In this document: positions 34,829-48,543 of the stretch, one piece after another | Layout of the letters: each line of letters opens with the position of its first letter | Position numbering within the stretch: position 1 is the stretch's first letter | From: Microbacterium sp. Marseille-Q6965 | GTDB taxonomy: Bacteria; Actinomycetota; Actinomycetes; Actinomycetales; Microbacteriaceae | DNA length: 64,000 nucleotides | Reading direction: 5' to 3' | Assembly: GCF_946151065.1 (NCBI RefSeq) | Contig: NZ_CAMGZA010000001.1 | Location: 186,001-250,000, forward strand | Position numbers and translations under genes: made by a program | The notes under the pieces: model-generated | Seen by the model: only the letters and a program-made list of their open reading frames with translations | Told to the model about the DNA's origin: nothing | Database searches by the model: none

Positions 34829-37459
34829 TCAGTGTGCTGCTTCGTTCCAATCGGAGCCGCGGCCGACCTGCACGTCCAGGGGCACCGACAGTTCCGCCGC
34901 GCCGCCCATGCGTCGACGTACGATCCCCTCCACGGCGTCCCACTCCCCCGGCGCCACCTCCACCACGAGCTCGTCGTGGATCTGCAGCAGCACGCGCGAG
35001 CCCATGCCTCGCAGGTCGTCGTGGATGCGGAACAAAGCGATCTTCATGATGTCGGCGGCACTGCCCTGGATGGGAGCGTTCAGCGCGGCGCGCTCCGCGT
35101 TCTCGCGCAGCACGCGGTTGGGGCTCTTCAGGTCGGGGAACGGACGGCGCCGACCGAAGATGGTCTCCGTGTAGCCGACCTCCCGAGCCGCCTCCACGGA
35201 CGCGCGCAGGTAGTCACGCACGGCGCCGAAGCGCGCAAAGTACTCGAGCATCAGCTGCCGGGCCTCGGACTGGTCGATGCGCAACTGCTTGGACAGCCCG
35301 AACGCCGACAGGCCGTAGACCAGGCCATACGACATGGCCTTCACCTTGGTGCGCATCTCGGCCGTGACGTCGGCGGGGTCGACGCCGAACACGCGCGCAC
35401 CGACGAATCGGTGCAGGTCCTCGCCCGAGTTGAACGCCTCGATCAGCCCGGGGTCACCGGACAGGTGCGCCATGATGCGCATCTCGATCTGCGAGTAGTC
35501 GGCCGTGAGCAGCGTCTCGTAGCCGGCGCCCACCTCGAACGCGGCGCGGATGCGCTTCGACTCCTCGGTGCGCACCGGGATGTTCTGCAAGTTCGGATCG
35601 GTGCTCGAGAGCCGGCCGGTCTGACTGCCCGTCTGCACGTATGTGGTGTGCACCCGGCCGGTCTCGTCGATGGCCGCGTCGAGGCCGTCGATGATCTGCT
35701 TCAGCTTCGTCGCCTCGCGGTGCTGCAGCAGCACCCCCACGAACGGGTGCGGCGCCTTCTCCTGCAGGTCGGCGAGGGCGCCGGCGTCGGTGGTGTAGCC
35801 GGTCTTCGTCTTGCGCGTCTTCGGCAGCTGCAGCTCCTCGAACAGCACCTCCTGCAACTGCTTGGGTGAGCCGAGATTCACCTCGTGGCCGATGGCGTCG
35901 TATGCCTGCTGCGCAAGCGCCTCGGCGCGCGCGCCGAGCTCCCGCGAGAAATCCGACAGCTTCGCGTGCGAGACCGCCACGCCCGCCAGCTCCATGTCGG
36001 CCAACGTCATGGCCGTGGGCAGCTCGATGTCGATGAGGACGCGAAGCAACTGCTCCGGCATGTCGTCGCGCAGCGCCTGCGTGACGCGGAGCACGTACCA
36101 CGACAACTGCCCGGGCGTGGCGCCCTCCGTCTCGGGCACGAGCTGCGACGGATCGGCCTCGGGCAGCTTCTCGCCCAGCAGCCGCTCCACGAGATGCGCC
36201 AGGGTCTTGTCGGGGAAGGACGGACGCAGCAGCCAACCCGCCAGCAGCGGATCGAACGTGAGGCCACGCAGCGTCAGGCCCGCACGGCCCAGAGCCTTCA
36301 TCTGCGGCTTCGCGTCGGAGAGCACCTTGGGCGCGTCCGACGCCAGCCACTCGCGTACCGCCCCGGCGACATCGTCCGACCACGTGGCCTCGACCACCTC
36401 GTCGCCCACGGCCAGCCCGAGGCGATCGGGCAGGCCGGCGAGCGTCGTGACGGTGACGGCCACCTCGGCCGGCGACGCCGCCTCGATCCACGCGGCGAGC
36501 TCGGGCGCGGCGAGCTCCCGCGCCTGCGGCGCGGCCGCGATGACCGCCGCGGGCTCCGGCTCGTCGGCGACGCCCGCCGCCTCGAACACGCGTGGCAGGA
36601 GCGCGCGGAACTCGAGGCGCGCGAAGATGTCGCGCACCGCCTGGCCGTCGAGAGGCTGGCGGGCGAGGTCTTCGATGCCGAGCGGCAGCTCGACATCGCG
36701 CAGCAGGCGGTTGAGCCGGCGGTTGCGGCGCACGTCGTCGAGATGCTCGCGCAGATTGCCGCCCACGACGCCCTTGATGGTGTCCGCGCCCTCCAGCAGC
36801 GCGTCCAGCGACCCGAACTGCGTCAGCCACTTGACCGCGGTCTTCTCGCCGACCTTCGGCACGCCGGGAAGATTGTCGCTCGTCTCCCCGACGAGGGCCG
36901 CGATGTCGGGGTACATCTCGGGCTCGACGCCGTACTTGTCGCGCACCGCCTGCGGGTCGTAACGCTTGAGCTGCGACACCCCCTGCACCGAGGGATACAG
37001 CAGCGTGATCTCGTCGTTCACAAGCTGGATCGTGTCGCGATCACCCGAGCAGACGAGCACGTTCCACCCCGCCGCGGCGCCGCGCGTCGCGAGCGTGGCG
37101 AGGATGTCGTCGGCCTCGAAGTCCGGCTTGGCCAGAACGGGCACGCCCATGGCCTGCAGGCACTCCTGAAGCAGCGGGATCTGCCCCTTGAACTCGGCGG
37201 GAGTCTCGGACCGGTTCGCCTTGTACTCGGCATACTCCCGGGTGCGGAAAGACTCCCGCGCGGTGTCGAACGCGACGGCGACGTGCGTGGGCTTCTCGGC
37301 CTTGAGCAGGTTGACGAACATCGACAGGAAGCCGTAGATCCCGTTCGTGTGCTGGCCGTCCTTCGTCGAGAAGTTCTCGACGGGAAGGGCGTAGAAGGCC
37401 CGGTATGCGAGCGAGTGGCCGTCTACCACGAGAAGGGTAGGCTTTGCGGAGTCCGTCAC
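34829..37459 (-). CDS. polA: DNA polymerase I
   Basis: An 876-residue polymerase. Residues 1-290 form the 5'-nuclease (FVNLLKAEKPTHVAVAFD, ADDILATLA, SGDRDTIQLV); the middle domain lacks the proofreading DxE residues, as usual in actinobacteria. The polymerase part has motif A DYSQIEMRI, motif B TKVKAMSYGLVYG and motif C LLQIHDELVVEV. It fills gaps after Okazaki processing and excision repair. Start is GTG with a -10 box 6 nt before it. The thioesterase gene is divergent, 47 nt away. Confidence 0.97.
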   Translation of the reverse strand: MTDSAKPTLLVVDGHSLAYRAFYALPVENFSTKDGQHTNGIYGFLSMFVNLLKAEKPTHVAVAFDTARESFRTREYAEYKANRSETPAEFKGQIPLLQECLQAMGVPVLAKPDFEADDILATLATRGAAAGWNVLVCSGDRDTIQLVNDEITLLYPSVQGVSQLKRYDPQAVRDKYGVEPEMYPDIAALVGETSDNLPGVPKVGEKTAVKWLTQFGSLDALLEGADTIKGVVGGNLREHLDDVRRNRRLNRLLRDVELPLGIEDLARQPLDGQAVRDIFARLEFRALLPRVFEAAGVADEPEPAAVIAAAPQARELAAPELAAWIEAASPAEVAVTVTTLAGLPDRLGLAVGDEVVEATWSDDVAGAVREWLASDAPKVLSDAKPQMKALGRAGLTLRGLTFDPLLAGWLLRPSFPDKTLAHLVERLLGEKLPEADPSQLVPETEGATPGQLSWYVLRVTQALRDDMPEQLLRVLIDIELPTAMTLADMELAGVAVSHAKLSDFSRELGARAEALAQQAYDAIGHEVNLGSPKQLQEVLFEELQLPKTRKTKTGYTTDAGALADLQEKAPHPFVGVLLQHREATKLKQIIDGLDAAIDETGRVHTTYVQTGSQTGRLSSTDPNLQNIPVRTEESKRIRAAFEVGAGYETLLTADYSQIEMRIMAHLSGDPGLIEAFNSGEDLHRFVGARVFGVDPADVTAEMRTKVKAMSYGLVYGLSAFGLSKQLRIDQSEARQLMLEYFARFGAVRDYLRASVEAAREVGYTETIFGRRRPFPDLKSPNRVLRENAERAALNAPIQGSAADIMKIALFRIHDDLRGMGSRVLLQIHDELVVEVAPGEWDAVEGIVRRRMGGAAELSVPLDVQVGRGSDWNEAAH

Positions 37460-37465
37460 CCTGCA

Positions 37466-37471
37466 AGCCTA
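37466..37471 (-). promoter_or_regulatory. -10 box of polA (leaderless)
   Basis: TAGGCT on the minus strand ends 6 nt before the GTG start of polA. Confidence 0.6.
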
Positions 37472-37506
37472 ACGAGGGCGGCGGACATCGCAGTGTGAGG
37501 AGCGGG

Positions 37507-37920
37507 ATGAGCGATACCGACGGTCTGGCATGGGTGAGCGAGCGGGGCCTCGGCGCCCTCGCCGACAAGATGGGCATCCGCTTCACAGAGTTCTCGCTCG
37601 AGCGCGCCGTCGGCACCATGCCGGTCGAGGACAACACGCAGCCGCGCATGCTGCTGCACGGCGGCGCCTACGTGGTGCTCGGCGAATCGCTGGGCTCGAT
37701 GAGCGCGAACTACCACGCCGGGACCGGCCGCTACGCCGTGGGAATCGACATCAACGCGACGCACACGTCCTCCGCGACGAAGGGCCTCGTCACGGGCGTC
37801 TGCACGCCGCTCCACCTGGGCCGCTCCCTCACCGTCCACGAGATCGTCGTGTCCGATGAGAACGGTCGCCGCTGCTCGACGATCCGGATCACGAACATGA
37901 TCCGCGAGGAGCGCGCCTAG
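37507..37920 (+). CDS. PaaI-type hotdog thioesterase
   Basis: A 137-residue hotdog-fold protein of the PaaI group that splits acyl-CoA thioesters. LLHGGAYVVLGESLGSMSA contains the active-site HGG and the acid; GIDINATHTSSATKGLVTG is the second conserved block. The ATG at 37507 follows AGGAGCGGG. It is the only plus-strand gene among its neighbours, which suggests an independent transcription unit opposite polA. Confidence 0.88.
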   Translation: MSDTDGLAWVSERGLGALADKMGIRFTEFSLERAVGTMPVEDNTQPRMLLHGGAYVVLGESLGSMSANYHAGTGRYAVGIDINATHTSSATKGLVTGVCTPLHLGRSLTVHEIVVSDENGRRCSTIRITNMIREERA

Positions 37921-37970
37921 GAGCGGTTTCGCCCCACCGCTCGCGTCCGCACGAGGCGAGGGGCGGCCGC

Positions 37971-38582
37971 TCAGCCCTTCTTCGGAGCGAGCTGCTCGAT
38001 GATCGCCTTCGCGACGTCCTGCATCGTCAGGCGGCGGTCCATCGACGCCTTCTGGATCCAGCGGAACGCCTCCGGCTCCGACAGGCCCATCTTCTCGTTC
38101 AGCAGACCCTTGGCACGGTCGACGAGCTTGCGGGTCTCGAAGCGCTCGACCATGTCGGCCACCTCGGCCTCGAGCGTGATGATCTGCTCGTGACGGGCCA
38201 GCGCGATCTCGATCGCGGGCAGCAGGTCGTTCGGGGTGAACGGCTTGACCACGTAGGCGAGCGCGCCGGCCTCGCTCGCGCGCTCCACGAGCTCCTTCTG
38301 GCTGAACGCCGTCAGGAGCACCACGGGGGCGATGTGGTTCTTGCTGAGCTTCTCGGCGGCGCTGATGCCGTCGAGCTGCGGCATCTTGACGTCCATGATG
38401 ACGAGGTCAGGGCGGAGCTCGGTCGCGAGCTGGACCGCCGTCTCGCCGTCGCCGGCCTCGCCCACCACGTCGAAGCCGTTGTCGCGGAGGATCTCCACGA
38501 TGTCGAGACGGATGAGGGACTCGTCCTCGGCCACCACCACACGGCGCGGCGCCGTGGCCTGCTCGTTCTGCTCTTCGCTCAC
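37971..38582 (-). CDS. ANTAR domain response regulator (PdtaR-like)
   Basis: A 203-residue response regulator: a receiver domain with D64 (VIMDVKMP) and a C-terminal ANTAR RNA-binding domain (about 130-195, LVDRAKGLLNEKMGLSEPEAFRWIQKASM, in parts). ANTAR proteins bind paired hexanucleotide hairpins in RNA and prevent termination. It resembles mycobacterial Rv1626/PdtaR in domain order and in lying near polA and pyk. Its kinase is not in the window. Start is GTG; -10 box 6 nt upstream. Confidence 0.92.
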   Translation of the reverse strand: MSEEQNEQATAPRRVVVAEDESLIRLDIVEILRDNGFDVVGEAGDGETAVQLATELRPDLVIMDVKMPQLDGISAAEKLSKNHIAPVVLLTAFSQKELVERASEAGALAYVVKPFTPNDLLPAIEIALARHEQIITLEAEVADMVERFETRKLVDRAKGLLNEKMGLSEPEAFRWIQKASMDRRLTMQDVAKAIIEQLAPKKG

Positions 38583-38588
38583 AGATAC

Positions 38589-38594
38589 ATCCTA
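38589..38594 (-). promoter_or_regulatory. -10 box of the ANTAR regulator (leaderless)
   Basis: TAGGAT on the minus strand lies 6 nt before the GTG at 38582. Confidence 0.55.
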
Positions 38595-38708
38595 ATCGCA
38601 GGCCGTGCCCGGGCCCGGGAGCGCGCCGCGCGGCGCCCCGCTCCCAGCAACATCACAACTCGTGCTCCTCGCGCTTCGCGCTCGTCAACAGGCTCAATCG
38701 GCTCGGAC

Positions 38709-38726
38709 AAGCGAGCAAGCTCGCTT
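38709..38726. repeat. 18-bp palindrome beside the tRNA fragment
   Basis: AAGCGAGC (38709-38716) and GCTCGCTT (38719-38726) are perfect arms around AA. It lies in the 281-nt gene-free stretch (38583-38863) that also holds the tRNA fragment; otherwise I see no gene there. Confidence 0.4.
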
Positions 38727-38746
38727 GCCACTCGCCTCAATCGCCT

Positions 38747-38770
38747 GTGCCGGCGGTGGGACTCGAACCC
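38747..38770 (-). repeat. Duplicate of the tRNA-Leu 3' end
   Basis: These 24 bp are identical to 38863-38886, the T arm and acceptor 3' strand of the tRNA-Leu gene, with 116 bp between copies. The remainder of a tRNA is absent, so this is a partial copy like those left by integration into the 3' end of a tRNA gene. Confidence 0.7.
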
Positions 38771-38830
38771 CGCCCCGACGGCCCTCCGCACGCCGCATCC
38801 GCGGCGCACGGAGCCTCCGCCGCGGGGGCC

Positions 38831-38855
38831 CGGTGTGGGTTCTCGCCCACCACCG
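38831..38855 (-). terminator. Hairpin after tRNA-Leu
   Basis: On the minus strand GGTGGTGGG pairs with CCCACACC around CGAGAA, with one bulged base, 10 nt downstream of the tRNA 3' end. Confidence 0.4.
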
Positions 38856-38863
38856 TCCCTTCG

Positions 38864-38946
38864 TGCCGGCGGTGGGACTCGAACCCACACGCCCGTGAGG
38901 ACAGCGCATTTTGAGTGCGCCGCGTCTGCCATTCCGCCACGCCGGC
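38864..38946 (-). tRNA. tRNA-Leu (anticodon CAA)
   Basis: An 83-nt tRNA with acceptor GCCGGCG pairing CGCCGGC and discriminator A, a long variable arm as expected for leucine, anticodon loop CTCAAAA (anticodon CAA, reads UUG) and T loop GGTTCGAGTCC. The CCA end is not encoded. Confidence 0.95.
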
Positions 38947-39009
38947 CTCGTCCCAGCCTACGCGAAAGCGGGCGGACGCCCTGCGTCCGCCCGCCCTCGT
39001 CGCGCGTGC

Positions 39010-40458
39010 TCAGCCCGCGTTCTGGTACACCGGCGCGGCACCGTGCACCGCGTCGCCGACCTTGTGGATGCGCACGTCGTTCGTCGAGCCCGCGATCCCG
39101 GGAGGGGATCCGGAGATCACGACCACCTTGTCGCCGACCTTCGCGAGGTCGTTCGACAGCAGGTAGTCGTCCACCTGCGGGAACATCCGGTCGGTGTGGT
39201 CCACCGGCTCGACGAGCGCCGAGCGGATACCCCACGTCAGTGCCATGCGGCGGCGGATCGCCTCGTCCGTCGTGAAGGCGATCATCGGGATGCGGGAGCG
39301 CAGGCGCGCCATGCGCCGCGCCGAGTCGCCGCCCTCCGTGAAGATGCACAGGAACTTCGCCTCCACGAAGTCCGCCACCTCGACGGCGGCCATCGTCACG
39401 ATGCCGCCCTGCGTGCGCGGGCGCGCCGTGATCGGGTGGATGCGCTCCAGACCGTGCTCCTCCGTCGACTCCACGATGCGGGCCATCGTCTGCACGGTGA
39501 CGATCGGGTACTTGCCGACGCTCGTCTCGCCCGACAGCATCACCGCGTCCGCGCCGTCGAGCACGGCGTTGGCGACGTCGCTCGTCTCGGCGCGGGTGGG
39601 CACCGGGCTCTCGATCATCGACTCGAGCATCTGCGTCGCCACGATCACGGGCTTTGCCAGGCGGCGGGCGATCTCGACGGCCCGCTTCTGCACGATGGGC
39701 ACCGCCTCGAGCGGCAGCTCGACGCCGAGGTCACCGCGGGCGACCATGATCCCGTCGAAGGCCTCGATGATCTCCTCGAGGTGGTCGACGGCCTGCGGCT
39801 TCTCGATCTTGGCGATGACGGGAACGAACCGGCCCTCCTCCGCCATGATCTCGTGCACGCGCTGCACGTCGGCGGCGTCGCGGACGAACGACAGCGCGAT
39901 GAGGTCGGCGCCCTTGCGCAGGCCCCAGCGCAGGTCGTCCTCGTCCTTCTCGCTCAGAGCGGGAACGCTCACGGCCACGCCGGGAAGGTTGATGCCCTTG
40001 TTGTTCGAGACGGGGCCGGCCACGATGACCTCGGTCGTCACGACCGTGCCGTCGGTCTCCAGCACCTTGACGCGCACCTTGCCGTCATCGATGAGCAGGA
40101 AGTCGCCCGGCTTGACGTCGCCCGGCAGGCCCTTGAAGGTCGTGGAGACGATCTCCTTCGTGCCGAGGATGTCCTCGGTCGTGATCTTGAAGATGTCGCC
40201 GACGGAGAGGTCGTGGGGACCCTCCGCGAACTTGCCGAGACGGATCTTCGGGCCCTGCAGGTCCACCAGGACCGCGACGGGCTTGCCGAGCTCCTCGGCC
40301 GCGGCCCGCACGTTCGCGTAGTTGTTGTCGTGGACGGAGTGGTCGCCATGGCTCAGGTTGAAGCGGGTGACATCCACACCCGCCCCGATGAGCTCTTTGA
40401 CTGTCTCCTTCGTCGACGTCGCCGGCCCGAGGGTGGCGACGATCTTGGCACGTCTCAA
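39010..40458 (-). CDS. pyk: Pyruvate kinase
   Basis: A 482-residue glycolytic enzyme making pyruvate and ATP from PEP and ADP. RRAKIVATLGPATS opens the barrel, TRFNLSHGDHS gives the substrate arginine and serine, VIAKIEKPQAV the catalytic lysine, and MVARGDLGVELP the metal ligand loop; MLSGETSVGKYP is also present. Start is TTG at 40458, after GGAAGGTGAA; no ATG or GTG gives the conserved N-terminus. It lies 92 nt after gltD and probably has its own promoter. Confidence 0.96.
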   Translation of the reverse strand: MRRAKIVATLGPATSTKETVKELIGAGVDVTRFNLSHGDHSVHDNNYANVRAAAEELGKPVAVLVDLQGPKIRLGKFAEGPHDLSVGDIFKITTEDILGTKEIVSTTFKGLPGDVKPGDFLLIDDGKVRVKVLETDGTVVTTEVIVAGPVSNNKGINLPGVAVSVPALSEKDEDDLRWGLRKGADLIALSFVRDAADVQRVHEIMAEEGRFVPVIAKIEKPQAVDHLEEIIEAFDGIMVARGDLGVELPLEAVPIVQKRAVEIARRLAKPVIVATQMLESMIESPVPTRAETSDVANAVLDGADAVMLSGETSVGKYPIVTVQTMARIVESTEEHGLERIHPITARPRTQGGIVTMAAVEVADFVEAKFLCIFTEGGDSARRMARLRSRIPMIAFTTDEAIRRRMALTWGIRSALVEPVDHTDRMFPQVDDYLLSNDLAKVGDKVVVISGSPPGIAGSTNDVRIHKVGDAVHGAAPVYQNAG

Positions 40459-40522
40459 CGATTCACCTTCCGCACAAGTGTGCCCGGACCCGCCCTCCGC
40501 ACGAGGGCCGCGATGCCGGGTT

Positions 40523-40540
40523 GCGGCCGAGACCGGCCGC
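40523..40540 (-). terminator. Hairpin between gltD and pyk
   Basis: GCGGCCG (40523-40529) and CGGCCGC (40534-40540) form a 7-bp stem with a 4-nt loop, 10 nt past the gltD stop. It may end gltBD transcription or act in the pyk leader. Confidence 0.4.
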
Positions 40541-40547
40541 CTTCGCC

Positions 40548-40553
40548 ATGCTA
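40548..40553 (-). promoter_or_regulatory. Possible -10 box of pyk
   Basis: TAGCAT on the minus strand at the end of gltD would give pyk a leader of about 80 nt containing the hairpin at 40523-40540 and the palindrome GCACA/TGTGC at 40472-40483. Confidence 0.35.
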
Positions 40554-42000
40554 CAGCCCGAGAGGAGCGTCGGTGGGGTGCACCGGCGCGGGCAGCAGCG
40601 TCTCTCCCATGAGGTACGCGTCGACCTTCGCCGCGACCGAACGGCCCTCCGCGATCGCCCACACGATGAGGGACTGACCGCGCCCCGCGTCGCCCGCGAC
40701 GAACACGCCGGGCACCGTCGTCTGGAAGTCGACGTCGCGCTCGACATTGCCGCGGTCCGTGAACCGCGTCGTCGTCTGCTCCTCGAGCAGATCTCGCTCG
40801 GGGCCGGTGAAGCCCATCGCGATGAGGACGAGGTCGGCCGGGATCTCGCGCTCCGTGCCGCTCTTGGGCACGCGGCGTCCGTCGACGAACTCCGTCTCCG
40901 CCACGCGCAGCGCCCGCACCTCGCCGGCCTCGTTCCCGAGGAACTCGACCGTCGTGGCGAGGAACTGCCGCTCACCGCCCTCCTCGTGGGCCGACGACAC
41001 CTCGAACACCTGCGGGGTCATGGGCCACGGCTGGTGGTCGGGGCGAGCGTCTGCGGGGCGCTTGCCGATCGCGAGGTTCGTCACGCTGAGCGCGCCCTGG
41101 CGGTGCGCCGTGCCGATGCAGTCGGCGCCGGTGTCACCGCCGCCGATCACGACGACGTGCTTGCCGTGCGCCGAGATCTGGTTGGGCACCTGGTCGCCCG
41201 CGACGGCCTTGTTGGCCTCCACGAGGTACTCCATCGCGAAGTGCACGCCATCGAGGTCGCGACCCGGGATCGGCAGGTCTCGCGGCAGCGTCGAGCCCGT
41301 CGCGATCACGACGGCGTCGTACCGGCTGCGCAGCTCGTCCCATGTGATGTCCACGCCGATGGTGACACCGGCCCGGAACTTCGTGCCCTCGTCCTGCATC
41401 TGACGAAGCCGCGCCTCGAGGTGACGCTTCTCCATCTTGAAGTCGGGGATCCCGTAGCGCAGCAGACCGCCGATTCGATCGTCCCGCTCGTAGACGGCCA
41501 CCGTGTGGCCGGCACGCGTGAGCTGCTGCGCCGCGGCCAGACCCGCGGGACCCGAGCCCACGACGGCGACGGTCTTGCCCGTCAGGCGCGACGGCGCCTT
41601 CGGCTCGACCCAGCCGTTCGCGAAGGCCTCGTCGATCGTCGAGACCTCGATCTGCTTGATCGTGACCGCCGGCTGGTTGATGCCGAGCACGCACGCGCTC
41701 TCGCACGGCGCGGGGCACAGCCGTCCCGTGAACTCCGGGAAGTTGTTCGTCGCGTGCAGCCGCTCGATCGCATCGCGGCCCTCGCCGCGGTACATCAGGT
41801 CGTTCCACTCGGGGATGAGGTTCCCGAGCGGGCAGCCCTGATGGCAGAACGGGATGCCACAGTCCATGCAGCGGCTCGCCTGGCGGCGGAGCACGGCCGA
41901 ATCGCCCGGCTCGTACACCTCCTTCCAGTCGAGGATGCGCACGGGCACGGGGCGCCGGGCGGGCAGTTCCCGCTCGGTCACCTTCAGAAAGCCCTTGGGG

Positions 42001-42008
<8 letters not shown>
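40551..42008 (-). CDS. gltD: Glutamate synthase small (beta) subunit
   Basis: A 485-residue NADPH-dependent electron-input subunit of GOGAT. Two cysteine clusters for [4Fe-4S] lie at the N-terminus ([17 protein letters not shown] and [14 protein letters not shown]); FAD binding is at [17 protein letters not shown] and NADPH binding at [32 protein letters not shown] closes the FAD site. Its start overlaps the gltB stop by 8 nt, giving coupled synthesis of the subunits. Confidence 0.97.
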
Positions 42009-46581
<4,573 letters not shown>

Positions 46582-46710
46582 GGCTGACCGTCCTTGAGGT
46601 TGTTGCTGAGCGGGGCGGCGCTGACCCGGGATGGGAGCCGCGACGTGCGCGCGAAGCGGCCTGGCTCGGCGTCCCGTGACGCGACGGTACGGGGCGGGGA
46701 GCGGAAAGCG

Positions 46711-47733
46711 CTACTTCGCGGCGGCGGTGCTTGTGGCGGCGGCCTCGAGAGGGGCTTCCGTCGACGTGGGGTCGCTGATGTCGACGTAGCCTTCGTCGGA
46801 TTCTACCCCGCCCTCAGGGGTGGGTTCGCGCCCGGGCACATACGGCGACGGCTCGGTGCCGGTGTGGCGGCGCTGCAGGACGAGGATCACCAGGCCGAGC
46901 ACGATCGCCGCGATCGACGCCCACACGTTGGTGCGCAGGCCCAGGATGACCTCGCTGGGATCGATGCGGATCGACTCCCACACCACCCGGCCCGCGCCAT
47001 ACCAGATCAGGTAGACGGCGAAGAGGCGCCCCCACTGGAACGACAGCTTGCGCCCGAGCCACAGCAGCACGACGACGCCCGCGACGTTCCAGATGACCTC
47101 GTAGAGGAACGTGGGGTGGAAGAGCGTGTCCTCCGGCAGGCCGGCGGGGATCGCGGGGTTGTCGGGGTCGATCTCGAGCCCCCAGGGCAGGTCGGTCGGC
47201 CACCCGAACAGCTCCTGGTTGAACCAGTTGCCGAATCGGCCCATCGCCTGCGCGAGCAGCAGGCCGGGCGCGAGGGCGTCGGCGAAGGTCCAGAACCGGA
47301 TGCCGGTCCAGCGGCACCCGAGCCACGCGCCGATCGCGCCGCCGATGAGGGCGCCGTAGATCGCGATGCCGCCCTCCCAGATCGCCCATACCGACCCCGG
47401 CCGCGTGAGGTCCCACGGATTCGCACCCTCACCGAAGTAATAGCCGGGGTGTGTGACGACGTGGAACGCCCGCGCCCCGATGATCGCCAGGGGCACGGCG
47501 AGGAGGGCGATGTCGATGACGATCCAGCGCTCCGCACCACGCCGCGTGAGCCGGTGGTTGGTCATCAGCGTCGCGACGATGATGCCCGCGATGATGCACA
47601 GGGCATAGAAGTGGATCGTGAACTGCCCGAACGTGAACGGACCGAGGGTGATCGGCCCGAACTCCCAGCTCCAGGAGCTCACCGGCGGGCTGGGGATGCT
47701 CGCGACGACGTTCGTCAGGGCAGTAGACAGCAT
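46711..47733 (-). CDS. lgt: Prolipoprotein diacylglyceryl transferase
   Basis: A 340-residue membrane enzyme with about seven hydrophobic segments that transfers diacylglycerol to the lipobox cysteine. GRFGNWFNQELFG is the Lgt signature; RAFHVVTHPGYYF and EGGIAIYGALIGG are other conserved blocks. About 60 C-terminal residues (acidic, then alanine/threonine rich) extend beyond the core, as in other actinobacteria. It follows trpA on the same strand after a plus-strand gene, and has its own promoter. Confidence 0.96.
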   Translation of the reverse strand: MLSTALTNVVASIPSPPVSSWSWEFGPITLGPFTFGQFTIHFYALCIIAGIIVATLMTNHRLTRRGAERWIVIDIALLAVPLAIIGARAFHVVTHPGYYFGEGANPWDLTRPGSVWAIWEGGIAIYGALIGGAIGAWLGCRWTGIRFWTFADALAPGLLLAQAMGRFGNWFNQELFGWPTDLPWGLEIDPDNPAIPAGLPEDTLFHPTFLYEVIWNVAGVVVLLWLGRKLSFQWGRLFAVYLIWYGAGRVVWESIRIDPSEVILGLRTNVWASIAAIVLGLVILVLQRRHTGTEPSPYVPGREPTPEGGVESDEGYVDISDPTSTEAPLEAAATSTAAAK

Positions 47734-47740
47734 GCCTGCG

Positions 47741-47746
47741 AGTCTA
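47741..47746 (-). promoter_or_regulatory. -10 box of lgt (leaderless)
   Basis: TAGACT on the minus strand lies 7 nt before the ATG at 47733. Confidence 0.55.
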
Positions 47747-47843
47747 GTTCAGGCGGCGCGTCGCCCCGTCACGCGCGGCATCGCGTTCTTCTGCCCCGCA
47801 AACCGCTCAGGAACGCGGCAGGTGGCGCGCGCAGACTGTCACG

Positions 47844-48536
47844 ATGCGTACCCGCCACGCCGCCCGCTTTGCGCTCGTCACCGCCGTGCTGCTGCTCGTC
47901 GGCGCCGCGGTCGCCGTGTCGTTGACGCGCGCCGCCGGCACGCCCGCCGGCTGCGATGACATCCGCGCCTACCAGGAGCGCTACGGCGAGATCGAGACGC
48001 TCGGCGGGGGCGAGCACCGCATCGCTGTGCTCGGCGACTCGTACGCCGCGGGCGACGCGCGGAGCGATCGCGGCGCGCGCTGGACGGATGCGCTCGCCCA
48101 GGCCGACCCCGCGCTGACCGTGCGCCTCGACGCGGTGCCGTTCACGGGATTCGTCAACGACGGCGCGTGCGGGCCGCAGGCGTTCACCGACCGCATCGAC
48201 CGGGTCGCCGCCGTTGCGGGCGACGCGCTCGTGATCCAGGGCGGCCTCAACGACGTCGCCGCCGACCCCGACGATCTGCGCGCGTCGGTGCGCGCCGTGC
48301 TCGATGCGGCCGCATCGGTCCCCCGGATCGTCGTCGTGGGACCTATGGACGTGCCCGGACGCGACGGAGAGGCCGCGGTCGATGCCCTCCTGGCCGCGGA
48401 GGCGCACGCGCACGGGGCGACCTACGTGTCGGCGCTGGACTGGCACCTGCCCGTCGGCCGCGACGACATCCACCTCACCGCGGCCGGGCACGCCGAGTAT
48501 GCGGAGAGGATCCGGGACGCCCTGAGCCGCCCGTGA
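47844..48536 (+). CDS. Secreted SGNH/GDSL hydrolase
   Basis: A 230-residue hydrolase with an N-terminal signal or anchor segment (FALVTAVLLLVGAAVAVSL). Block I is LGDSYAAGD (serine), block III IQGGLNDV (asparagine), block V DDIHLTAAGH (acid and histidine). The protein is inserted on the plus strand between trpA and lgt, which in relatives are adjacent, so it is probably an insertion in the conserved order. Ester substrate unknown, likely in the envelope. Confidence 0.88.
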   Translation: MRTRHAARFALVTAVLLLVGAAVAVSLTRAAGTPAGCDDIRAYQERYGEIETLGGGEHRIAVLGDSYAAGDARSDRGARWTDALAQADPALTVRLDAVPFTGFVNDGACGPQAFTDRIDRVAAVAGDALVIQGGLNDVAADPDDLRASVRAVLDAAASVPRIVVVGPMDVPGRDGEAAVDALLAAEAHAHGATYVSALDWHLPVGRDDIHLTAAGHAEYAERIRDALSRP

Positions 48537-48543
48537 CGGACCG

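Noticed and set aside
38583-38863. Second tRNA gene at the duplicated tRNA end
   Set aside because: Only the T arm and acceptor 3' strand are present; no anticodon arm, D arm or pairing 5' strand can be made from the flanking bases.
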